In this document: positions 22,893 through 29,856 of the stretch, one piece after another | Layout: every line of letters starts with the position of its first letter | How positions within the stretch are numbered: position 1 is the first letter of the stretch | Translations under genes and position numbers: made by a program | Assembly: GCA_034420495.1 (NCBI GenBank) | Contig: DAOULG010000031.1 | Location: 1 to 31,804, forward strand | DNA length: 31,804 nt | DNA from: VYDC01 sp034420495 | Lineage (GTDB): Bacteria > Chloroflexota > Dehalococcoidia > UBA2979 | Direction of reading: 5' to 3' | The notes under the pieces: model-generated | What the model saw: only the letters and a program-made list of their open reading frames with translations | What the model was told of the DNA's origin: nothing | Database searches by the model: none

Positions 22893-24122
22893 GTGAGCGA
22901 CGCGGCCGCCCCGGGGTCGCCGGCCGAAGACGGCGGGGCGGGATCGCGGGAGCCGCCCACACCCGCCGCGCTCGCGATCGCGGAGGCGATCGCCGAGGCC
23001 GGCGGCTCCATCCCCTTCGCCCGCTTCATGGAGATCGCGCTCGGCCATCCCGAGCACGGCTACTACGCCCGCGCCGGCCTGGGCTGGGGCGCCGGCGGCG
23101 ACTACGAGAGCTCGCCGGAGGTCCATCCCCTCTTCGGCCTGCTCTGGGCGCGCCAGGTAGCGGAGTGCTGGGAGCTGCTCGGACGCCCCGGGCGCTTCGA
23201 GCTGGTGGAGGTGGGGGCCGGCTCCGCCGCGCTCGCGATCTCGATTCTCCACGCGCTCCGCCGGCACCACGCGGACTGCTTCGCGGCCGCGCGCCCGCTG
23301 CTGCTCGACGGCTTCCGCCGCCGGGTGGAGGAGCAGCGCGCCGCGCTCTCCGGGCTCGGCCTGGAGGCGCGCCACGCGCTGCTCGCGGAGTGGACGCGGG
23401 AGCCGGGGGCCGTGACGGGCGTGATCTACTCCAACGAGTTCTTCGACGCCCTCCCCGTGCACCTGGTCGGCCGGCCGGCGGGCGACGAGGGCGACCCGGA
23501 CGCGCTCGTCGAGTGGCACGTGCGGCGCGGCCCCGGGGGCGGCCTCTCGCTCGAGCCGGGACCGCCGTCGACCGACGCGCTCGCGCGCCACTTCGCCCGG
23601 ATCGGCGTGCAGCCCGCGGCGGGATGCCGCCAGGAGGCCTCGCTCGCCGCGCCGGGCGTCGCGGGCGCCCTCGCCCGGCGGCTCGGACGCGGCTACCTCC
23701 TCACTCTCGACTACGGCTACAAGAGCGCCCATCTCTACGCCCCCTGGCGGCGCGAGGGGACCCTCGTGGCGATCCGCAACCACGCGTACCAGGCGGATCC
23801 GCTCACGAGACCCGGCCTGGCGGATCTGACCGCCCACGTCGACCTCGGGGCGCTCGCGCGCGCCTTCGCGGACGAGGGTCTCGCGGTCGCCCCGACCGTC
23901 ACGCAGGCGGAGGCGCTCATGGCCCTCGGCATCGGCGAAGAGGTGGTTGCCGCCCGGAGCGAGATGGCCGGAGACGTCGCCGAGTTCGCGCGCCTGAGGC
24001 GCGCCGCCGAGGTCCTCGTCGACCCCGCCGGCCTCGGACGCGTGCGCGCGCTCGTCGCGGCGCGGCAGGCGCCCCTCGGATCCCTGCGCTGCCTCGCCGC
24101 GGCGCCGGAGGCGCCGTCGTGA
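22893..24122 (+). CDS. MidA/NDUFAF7-like SAM-dependent methyltransferase
   Basis: A 409-residue class I methyltransferase of the MidA/NDUFAF7 group. Eukaryotic relatives methylate an arginine in respiratory complex I, and the bacterial targets are uncertain. Landmarks are I-P-F-A-R-F-M-E-I-A-L-G-H-P-E-H-G-Y-Y near residue 40, the SAM loop V-E-V-G-A-G-S-A near 109, N-E-F-F-D-A-L-P near 180, and L-L-T-L-D-Y-G-Y near 275. The start is GTG at 22893, and the first 20 residues are low-complexity. It lies 52 bp after the SirB1-like gene and 50 bp before the IscU-like gene. No nuo gene is in the window. Confidence 0.92.
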   Translation: MSDAAAPGSPAEDGGAGSREPPTPAALAIAEAIAEAGGSIPFARFMEIALGHPEHGYYARAGLGWGAGGDYESSPEVHPLFGLLWARQVAECWELLGRPGRFELVEVGAGSAALAISILHALRRHHADCFAAARPLLLDGFRRRVEEQRAALSGLGLEARHALLAEWTREPGAVTGVIYSNEFFDALPVHLVGRPAGDEGDPDALVEWHVRRGPGGGLSLEPGPPSTDALARHFARIGVQPAAGCRQEASLAAPGVAGALARRLGRGYLLTLDYGYKSAHLYAPWRREGTLVAIRNHAYQADPLTRPGLADLTAHVDLGALARAFADEGLAVAPTVTQAEALMALGIGEEVVAARSEMAGDVAEFARLRRAAEVLVDPAGLGRVRALVAARQAPLGSLRCLAAAPEAPS

Positions 24123-24172
24123 GCGCGGCGCCCGGAGGCGGAGGCGCGGCGCCCCGCGCGGCGCGTGCGACA

Positions 24173-24583
24173 ATGGCGCCCGTGGACGCCGAGCACTACA
24201 GCGCGACGCTGATCGACCACTTCGAGCACCCCCGCAACGCCGGCGAGATGCCCGACGCCGACGCCGACGCCCACGTCGTCAACCCCGTCTGCGGCGACTC
24301 CCTGAGGCTCTTCCTCCGCATCGAGGACGGCCGCATCGCCGGCGCCTCCTTCCTCGCCTCCGGCTGCCCGGCCACCATCGGGACCTCCTCCGCGGCGACC
24401 GAGATGCTCCCCGGGCGCACCGTCGAGGAGGCGGAGGCGCTGGCGCGCGAGGACTACGCCGCCGCCGTGGGCGGCCTGCCCCGCTCCAAGCTCCACTGCT
24501 CGGTGCTCGCGGCGGCCGCCGTCCGCAACGCCGTGGCCGGCTGGCGTGCCCGAACCGAGCGGGGAGGGGCGGACGCGGAGTAG
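24173..24583 (+). CDS. IscU/NifU-like iron-sulfur cluster scaffold
   Basis: A 136-residue Fe-S assembly scaffold. The three ligand cysteines are C40 in N-P-V-C-G-D, C65 in A-S-G-C-P-A-T-I-G-T-S-S and C109 in K-L-H-C-S-V-L-A. H-F-E-H-P-R-N-A-G near residue 15 is typical. The GTG at 24182 is an alternative start and lies 8 bases after GACAAT (24169-24174), which would suit a leaderless transcript. No IscS/SufS gene is adjacent. The following genes encode a molybdenum hydroxylase with two [2Fe-2S] clusters, so it may serve that enzyme. This is inference from position. Confidence 0.93.
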   Translation: MAPVDAEHYSATLIDHFEHPRNAGEMPDADADAHVVNPVCGDSLRLFLRIEDGRIAGASFLASGCPATIGTSSAATEMLPGRTVEEAEALAREDYAAAVGGLPRSKLHCSVLAAAAVRNAVAGWRARTERGGADAE

Positions 24584-24632
24584 ACTGGCGCGCGGCGGTG
24601 ACCCGCGAGCACTGCACGACCGGGGGAGCGCC

Positions 24633-25499
24633 ATGCGGCATTTCGACTATGCGCGGCCGGCGACGCTCGCCGAGGCCGTGGCGTCGCTGCGCCAGCTCGG
24701 CGAGGGCGCGCGACCGCTCGGCGGCGGGACCGACCTGCTGGTGCAGGTGAAGGAGGGCCACCTCCGGCCCGCCGCGCTCGTCTCGCTCGCCGCCATCCCC
24801 GAGCTCGGGGGCATCCGCGTCCTTCCGGACGGATCGCTCCGCGTCGGCGCCCGCGCGACGATGCAGGAGATCGCCGATCACGAGGCCGTCCGGGAGCGCT
24901 TCCCGGGCCTCGCCGACGGCGCCGCCGTGGTCGGCTCCTACCAGACCCGGAACGCGGCGACGATCGGCGGCAACGTCTGCAACGCGGCGCCCTCCGCCGA
25001 CACCTCGCCGCCGCTCGTCGCCCTCGGCGCCCGCGCGCAGATCGCCGGACCGGGCGGCGAGTCCGAGGTCGCCATCGACGAGCTCTGGGCCGGTCCCGGG
25101 CAGACCACCCTGGAGCCCGGCGAGATCGTGACCGCCTTCGTCGTGCCGGCGCCGCCCGCGGGAGCCGGATCGCACTACGAGCGCCACACGCCCCGCAAGG
25201 TGATGGACATCGCGGTCGTGGGCGTGGCGAGCTATCTCGAGCTCGCCGGGGGCGTCGTCGCGAAGGCGCGCATCGCGCTCGGCGCGGTGGCGCCGACCGT
25301 CATCCGCGCCGAGCGCGCCGAGCGCGCGCTCGTGGGTCGCGAGCTCACCGAGTCCTCCGCCGCCGAGGCCGGACGGTTGGCCGCGACCGAGGCGACGCCT
25401 ATCGACGACGTGCGCGGATCGGTCGCCTTCCGCCGCTACCTGGTGGAGACGATGACGAGCGCGAGCGTGCGGCGCTCCGCCGAGCGGGCGCGCGGCTAG
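24633..25499 (+). CDS. Xanthine dehydrogenase-family FAD-binding subunit (CoxM-like)
   Basis: A 288-residue medium subunit of an aerobic-type molybdenum hydroxylase. It holds FAD and passes electrons from the Fe-S subunit to the acceptor. Landmarks are F-D-Y-A-R-P near the start, the FAD loop P-L-G-G-G-T-D-L-L near residue 30, and Q-T-R-N-A-A-T-I-G-G-N-V-C-N-A-A-P-S-A-D near 105. A C-terminal CO-dehydrogenase flavoprotein domain spans about residues 180-285. The ATG at 24633 follows GGGGGAG. It is the first gene of an M-S-L operon, the usual order for this family. Confidence 0.94.
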   Translation: MRHFDYARPATLAEAVASLRQLGEGARPLGGGTDLLVQVKEGHLRPAALVSLAAIPELGGIRVLPDGSLRVGARATMQEIADHEAVRERFPGLADGAAVVGSYQTRNAATIGGNVCNAAPSADTSPPLVALGARAQIAGPGGESEVAIDELWAGPGQTTLEPGEIVTAFVVPAPPAGAGSHYERHTPRKVMDIAVVGVASYLELAGGVVAKARIALGAVAPTVIRAERAERALVGRELTESSAAEAGRLAATEATPIDDVRGSVAFRRYLVETMTSASVRRSAERARG

Positions 25500-25524
25500 C
25501 CCGCCGGCCCGGGAGAGGATCGCG

Positions 25525-26004
25525 ATGACGAGGCAGACGCACCGGCTCAGCGTGAACGGGCGCCGGCACGAGATCCACGCCGAGCCCAACCGCACGCTGC
25601 TCGAGGTGGTCCGCGACGAGCTGCACCTCACGGGGGCGAAGGAGGGATGCGGCACCGGCGACTGCGGCGCCTGCACGATGCTGGTGGACGGCCGCATCGT
25701 CACCTCCTGCCTGATGCTGTGGCCGGAGGCGGAGGGCCTCGAGGTCCGCACCATCGAGGGGCTCGCCGACGGCAGCGAGCTGCACCCGCTTCAGCGCGCC
25801 TTCGTCGAGCACGGGGCCGTGCAGTGCGGCTTCTGCATCCCCGGCATGATCCTCGCGGGCGTCGCCACGCTGGAGCGCGTGCCCGGAGCGACGCGCGCCG
25901 AGATCCGGGACGGCATCGCCGGCAACCTCTGCCGCTGCACGGGCTACCAGAAGATCGTGGACGCCATCGAGAGCGTCGCTCAGGCGCCGGCGGCCGGGGC
26001 CTGA
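25525..26004 (+). CDS. Xanthine dehydrogenase-family [2Fe-2S] subunit (CoxS-like)
   Basis: A 159-residue small subunit with two [2Fe-2S] clusters. The plant-type cluster ligands are C42, C47, C50 and C62, and the C-terminal helical-domain cluster ligands are C101, C104, C136 and C138 (C-G-F-C-I-P-G-M and N-L-C-R-C-T-G-Y). It shuttles electrons from the Mo centre to FAD. Its length is normal for the family. It sits 25 bp after the FAD subunit and 46 bp before the Mo subunit, in one operon. Confidence 0.96.
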   Translation: MTRQTHRLSVNGRRHEIHAEPNRTLLEVVRDELHLTGAKEGCGTGDCGACTMLVDGRIVTSCLMLWPEAEGLEVRTIEGLADGSELHPLQRAFVEHGAVQCGFCIPGMILAGVATLERVPGATRAEIRDGIAGNLCRCTGYQKIVDAIESVAQAPAAGA

Positions 26005-26050
26005 GCGTGAGGGGGATCGCGGCCCGGGGGCCCGATCGGAGGAGGGGATC

Positions 26051-28378
26051 ATGACGACCATCGAGCGCCCGCGCTACAACGCGGTCGGCGAGCGGGAGCC
26101 GCGCCTCGAGGGCCTCCACAAGGTGACGGGCCGCAGCGTCTACGCCGCGGACGTCCAGCTCCCGGGGATGCTCCACGCGCGCCTGGTGCTCTCCCCGCAC
26201 CCGCATGCGCGCATCACCGCCCTGGACACGGCGGCCGCGCTGGCGCACCCGGGCGTGGTCGCCGTCGTCACCGCCGACGACCTCGCGCGCGCCAGCCGCG
26301 ACGGGAGCAACCCCGCGCGCGGCGCCTCCAACCGCGCCGATGCGCTCTTCGCCGACCGCGAGGCCGTCTTCGCGGGGCAGCCCGTCGCCGCCGTGCTCGC
26401 CGAGAGCTACTCCTCCGCCGAGGAGGGCGCGGAGCTCGTGCGCGTCGACTACGAGGTGCTCCCCGCCGTCCTCGACATGGAGGCGGCGATGGAGCCCGAT
26501 TCCCCGCTGGCGCGGTCCCCGGTCTCCGACATCGACCACACGGAGGAGGACGCGCACGTCACCATCGACGTGAGATCGGAGGAGGCCGAGGGCCGCGCGA
26601 CCAACATCGCCTCGCACCTCTCGTTCGAGCGCGGCGACCTCGACGAGGGCTTCGCGCGCGCCGACTTCGTGGTCGAGCGCCGCTACCGCGCGGCCCTGGT
26701 CCACCAGGGCTACATCGAGCCCCACGCCACGGTCGCCTCCTACGACCCCGCCACCGGCGAGGTCTCCGTCTGGACCTCGACGCAGGGGCAGTTCCACGTG
26801 CGCGACACGCTGATGCGCCTCTTCAAGCTCCCCGAGACGAAGCTCCGCGTCGTCGGGTGCGAGCTCGGCGGCGGCTTCGGCGGGAAGATGATCCAGAGCG
26901 CGACGATCGCCACGGCCTGCACGCTCGTCGCCGGGCGCCCCGTCAAGCTCGTCTTCACGAGGCGCGAGGACCTGCTCGCGGCGACGCCCACGCCCGGCTC
27001 GGTGGTGCGGCTCCGGAGCGGCATCACCAGGGAGGGCGAGTTCACCGCCCTCGAGGCGCGGGTGATCTACGACGCGGGGGCCTTCCCCGGGGCGCCCGTC
27101 GCCGCCGGCGCGCTGCTGATCTCCTCCTTCTACCGCTGGCCGCACCTGCGCACCGACGGCTACGAGGTGCTGACCAACCACGTCTCGGTCGGCGCCATCC
27201 GCGCCCCCGGCATCCACAACATCACCCACGCCATGGAGCAGCAGGTGGACGCGATGGCGCTCGGGGTCGGGCTCGACCCGGCCGAGGTCCGGCTCCGCAA
27301 CGCCGTCCACACGGGCGACGAGATGGCCTCCGGGAAGCCCTTCCCGGCGATCGGCATGGTCGAGACGATCGAGGCGGCCGCCCGGCATCCGATCTGGACG
27401 GGGCGCGAGGCGGCGCGCGCGCGGTCGACCGGGACGACGAAGGTGGGCGTCGGCCTGGCGGTCTCGGGCTGGCTCGGCGGACTGCAGCCGGCCTCCTGCG
27501 AGCTGATGCTCAACTCGGACGGCACGGTCAACGCCGTCGTCGGCGTGAACGACATCTCCGGCGTCAACACGAGCTTCGCGCAGATCGTCGCCGAGGAGCT
27601 CGCGATCCCGGTCGAGCGGATCTCCGTCAACACCGGCGACACCCGGACGGCCCCGTACGCCGGTATCGCGGCCGGCTCCAAGACGACGATCACGATGGGG
27701 CGGGCGGTGCGCGAGGCCGCCATCGACCTCCGGGAGCAGATGTTCTCGATCGCCGCCGACCAGCTTGAGGCGAACCCGGCCGACATGGTGCTCGGTGAGG
27801 GCGAGGTGCAGGTCGCCGGATCCCCCGACCGGGCGCTCACCTTCCGCCGCCTCGCCGCGATCACGACGGGGTTCGGCTCGCTCTACACCCCGATCGTCGG
27901 CAAGGGGGCGATCTCCGCGCGCGTGCAGGCGCCCGGCTTCACCGCGCAGCTTGCCGAGCTCGAGGTGGACACGGTGAGCGGCACCGTCACGCTCACCGGC
28001 TGGGCGACCGTGCAGGACGCCGGCTACGCCATCAACCCGCTCTCCGTGGAGGGCCAGATGGAGGGCGGGACGGGGATGGGGATCGGCATCGGCCTCTCCG
28101 AGGAGTACCTCTACGACGCGGAGGGCCGCCTGCGGAACGCCGGGCTGCTCGACTACCGGATGCCGACGGCCGCCGACACGCCGGACATCGATTCGGTCAT
28201 CGTCGAGGTCCCCTCCGAGGAGGGGCCGTACGGCGCGCGCGGCGTCGGCGAGCCCTCGATCACGGCCGGGGGCGCGGCGATCGCCAACGCCATCCACGAC
28301 GCGCTCGGCGTGCGCGTGACGGAGATGCCGGCGACCCCCGAGCGCGTGCTGCGCGCGCTCGGGCGCCTCGCCGACTAG
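26051..28378 (+). CDS. Xanthine dehydrogenase-family molybdopterin-binding subunit
   Basis: A 775-residue large subunit that holds the Mo-molybdopterin cofactor and hydroxylates its substrate with water-derived oxygen. Landmarks are the N-terminal hammerhead domain (T-G-R-S-V-Y-A-A-D), the Q-P-V-A-A-V-L-A segment, G-G-G-F-G-G-K near residue 275, A-I-R-A-P-G-I-H-N near 385, and catalytic E734 in G-V-G-E-P-S-I-T. The CO-dehydrogenase active loop with Cys (A-Y-R-C-S-F-R) is absent, so it is not a form I CO dehydrogenase. The loop after R-A-P-G departs from the common P-Q-A pattern, so the substrate is probably unusual. It could be a purine, N-heterocycle, aldehyde or aromatic CoA ester. Confidence 0.95.
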   Translation: MTTIERPRYNAVGEREPRLEGLHKVTGRSVYAADVQLPGMLHARLVLSPHPHARITALDTAAALAHPGVVAVVTADDLARASRDGSNPARGASNRADALFADREAVFAGQPVAAVLAESYSSAEEGAELVRVDYEVLPAVLDMEAAMEPDSPLARSPVSDIDHTEEDAHVTIDVRSEEAEGRATNIASHLSFERGDLDEGFARADFVVERRYRAALVHQGYIEPHATVASYDPATGEVSVWTSTQGQFHVRDTLMRLFKLPETKLRVVGCELGGGFGGKMIQSATIATACTLVAGRPVKLVFTRREDLLAATPTPGSVVRLRSGITREGEFTALEARVIYDAGAFPGAPVAAGALLISSFYRWPHLRTDGYEVLTNHVSVGAIRAPGIHNITHAMEQQVDAMALGVGLDPAEVRLRNAVHTGDEMASGKPFPAIGMVETIEAAARHPIWTGREAARARSTGTTKVGVGLAVSGWLGGLQPASCELMLNSDGTVNAVVGVNDISGVNTSFAQIVAEELAIPVERISVNTGDTRTAPYAGIAAGSKTTITMGRAVREAAIDLREQMFSIAADQLEANPADMVLGEGEVQVAGSPDRALTFRRLAAITTGFGSLYTPIVGKGAISARVQAPGFTAQLAELEVDTVSGTVTLTGWATVQDAGYAINPLSVEGQMEGGTGMGIGIGLSEEYLYDAEGRLRNAGLLDYRMPTAADTPDIDSVIVEVPSEEGPYGARGVGEPSITAGGAAIANAIHDALGVRVTEMPATPERVLRALGRLAD

Positions 28379-28391
28379 GGGCGGTCGGGCG

Positions 28392-28997
28392 GTGACGATC
28401 GCGGCGCTCCTGCTCGCAGCCGGAGCCTCCCGACGCATGGGAGAGCCGAAGCCGCTGCTCCGCTGGGGCGATCGCACGCTGATCGAGTGGGAGCTCGACG
28501 AGCTCGATCGCTCCGTGGTCGACGACATCGTGGTGGTGACCGGCGCCCGCGCGGAGGAGGTGCGCCGATCGCTCGGCGAGCGCGGACGCTACTGCGTCTT
28601 CCACCCGGAGTGGCCGCAGGGGCGCGCCACCTCCCTCGCGGCTGGCGCGCGCGCTCTCGGAGCCCCGGGGCGCGAGCCGCCGGAGGCGATCGTCGTGCAG
28701 AACGTCGACCAGCCCACGCGGGCGGCGATCGTCGACCGGCTCGTCGGGGAGCTCCGCTCCTCGGGGGCCGCCATCGTGCAGCCGAGCTTCGAGGGCCGCG
28801 CCGGGCACCCGCTCGTGCTCGCGGGAGAGCTCCTGGGCGAGCTCGCCGCGGTGACGGAGGAGACGCAGGGGATCCGCGGGCTCCGGGAGCGCCACGCGCC
28901 GGCCCTGGTGGCGATGGACGATGAGCCGGTCGTGAGGATCGATCTCGACACGCCGGAGACGGTCGGCGCCGGGCGCCGGCTGCTCGGGGTGGAGTAG
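28392..28997 (+). CDS. MobA/MocA-like molybdenum cofactor nucleotidyltransferase
   Basis: A 201-residue nucleotidyltransferase. The N-terminal L-L-L-A-A-G-A-S-R-R-M-G-E-P-K-P-L-L is the NTP-binding signature, and N-V-D-Q-P near residue 102 is the metal-binding segment. Members attach CMP (MocA) or GMP (MobA) to molybdopterin. Xanthine dehydrogenase-family enzymes generally use the cytidine form, so MocA-like activity for the enzyme encoded just upstream (13 bp) is the natural reading. The start is GTG at 28392. It ends in TAG, and the next gene is in the same reading frame without a clear start codon. Confidence 0.9.
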   Translation: MTIAALLLAAGASRRMGEPKPLLRWGDRTLIEWELDELDRSVVDDIVVVTGARAEEVRRSLGERGRYCVFHPEWPQGRATSLAAGARALGAPGREPPEAIVVQNVDQPTRAAIVDRLVGELRSSGAAIVQPSFEGRAGHPLVLAGELLGELAAVTEETQGIRGLRERHAPALVAMDDEPVVRIDLDTPETVGAGRRLLGVE

Positions 28998-29006
28998 GCG
29001 GCCGCG

Positions 29007-29741
29007 ATCCCGCCTCTTCGCCTGGACTGCCTGGGATCGGGCCACGCCTTCTCGCACGGTCGCTACTGGTCGGGCTTCCTGCTGGAGGGTCGCCTCCTCC
29101 TCGACTGCCCGCCGCAGACGCTGGCGCACCTCTACCGGCTGGGCGGGCATCCGGACGACATCGACCTGGTGCTGCTCTCGCACGCGCACTCCGACCACAT
29201 CGGGGGCATCGACCTGCTGCTGCTCGGCGTCGTGACGGAGCACGGCGAGCGGCTCCACGAGCGCCCGCTCGCCATCGCCGGCCCGCCCGGGATCCGGGCG
29301 CGGATCGGCGAGCTCGTGGGACCCTCGCCGCGGCTGCCCGGCCCGGACGACCCGCGCCTGCGCTGGTTCGAGCGCGCGGGCGGCGACTCCTTCGCCTGGG
29401 GGGACGTGCAGGTCGAGTGCATCGCTGTGGAGCACGCCCCCCCGCTCCCCGCCCTGGGCTACCGCATCCGTGCGGGCGGCCGCACCCTCGCCTACACGGG
29501 CGACGCCCGCCTCACGCCGGCCATCGACGACCTCGCGCGCGGCTCGAACCTCCTCATCGTCGAGTGCGGCGGCGCCCGGGAGCGCGGCCACTTCGAGTGG
29601 GACGACGTGCGCGAGCTGCGCGGGCGGCTGCCCGGCACGACGCGCGTGCTCGTCACTCACTACGACCACGCCTCCGCTCCCGAGCCCTCCTCGCTCCCGG
29701 GCATCGAGCTGGCTGAGGATCTGGCGCGCTACGAGGTCTAG
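29007..29741 (+). CDS. Metallo-beta-lactamase-fold hydrolase with no canonical start codon
   Basis: The MBL fold is clear: strand L-D-C-L-G-S-G-H-A-F, L-L-L-D-C-P-P-Q-T, metal motif S-H-A-H-S-D-H-I-G-G, a second His in V-E-H-A-P-P, D in Y-T-G-D-A-R, and H in V-T-H-Y-D-H. It most resembles the RNase Z/phosphodiesterase-like group. In frame, no ATG, GTG or TTG exists between the TAG of the upstream gene (28995-28997) and GTG at 29169, which would remove the first strands. I give ATC at 29007 as a notional start, with GGAG at 28991-28994. CTG at 29022 is another option. Readthrough of the TAG would give a fusion with the MocA-like protein. Confidence 0.8.
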   Translation: MPPLRLDCLGSGHAFSHGRYWSGFLLEGRLLLDCPPQTLAHLYRLGGHPDDIDLVLLSHAHSDHIGGIDLLLLGVVTEHGERLHERPLAIAGPPGIRARIGELVGPSPRLPGPDDPRLRWFERAGGDSFAWGDVQVECIAVEHAPPLPALGYRIRAGGRTLAYTGDARLTPAIDDLARGSNLLIVECGGARERGHFEWDDVRELRGRLPGTTRVLVTHYDHASAPEPSSLPGIELAEDLARYEV

Positions 29742-29780
29742 GGGGCGCGGGGCCGCGCCCACAGTGATCCTCACGTGAAC

Positions 29781-29808
29781 TAGACATGCTATGCCGCTCT
29801 GTTATATT
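29781..29808 (+). promoter_or_regulatory. Promoter of the solute-binding lipoprotein gene
   Basis: TAGACA (29781-29786) and TATATT (29803-29808), each 5 of 6 to consensus, are 16 bp apart in a short AT-rich island that stands out in this GC-rich window. The start would be near 29815. Confidence 0.7.
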
Positions 29809-29819
29809 TGCGCCGGGAC

Positions 29820-29836
29820 GCGCCGAGAAGCGGCGC
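29820..29836 (+). promoter_or_regulatory. 5'-end stem-loop in the leader of the binding-protein gene
   Basis: A 6-bp perfect stem GCGCCG/CGGCGC with loop AGAAG begins about 5 nt after the predicted transcript start and ends 4 bp before the AGGGGAAGG ribosome site. Such 5' hairpins can protect an mRNA from decay. Confidence 0.4.
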
Positions 29837-29856
29837 CGCGAGGGGAAGGTTGCGCA

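Noticed and set aside
26051..28378. Form I CO dehydrogenase large subunit (coxL)
   Set aside because: The Cys-containing active loop A-Y-R-C-S-F-R is absent. The protein belongs to the wider xanthine dehydrogenase family.
25700..28528. A 942-codon minus-strand open frame opposite the Mo-hydroxylase genes
   Set aside because: It spans three real plus-strand genes, is rich in Arg, Asp and Gly, and shows no recognisable domain. It arises from high GC at third positions.
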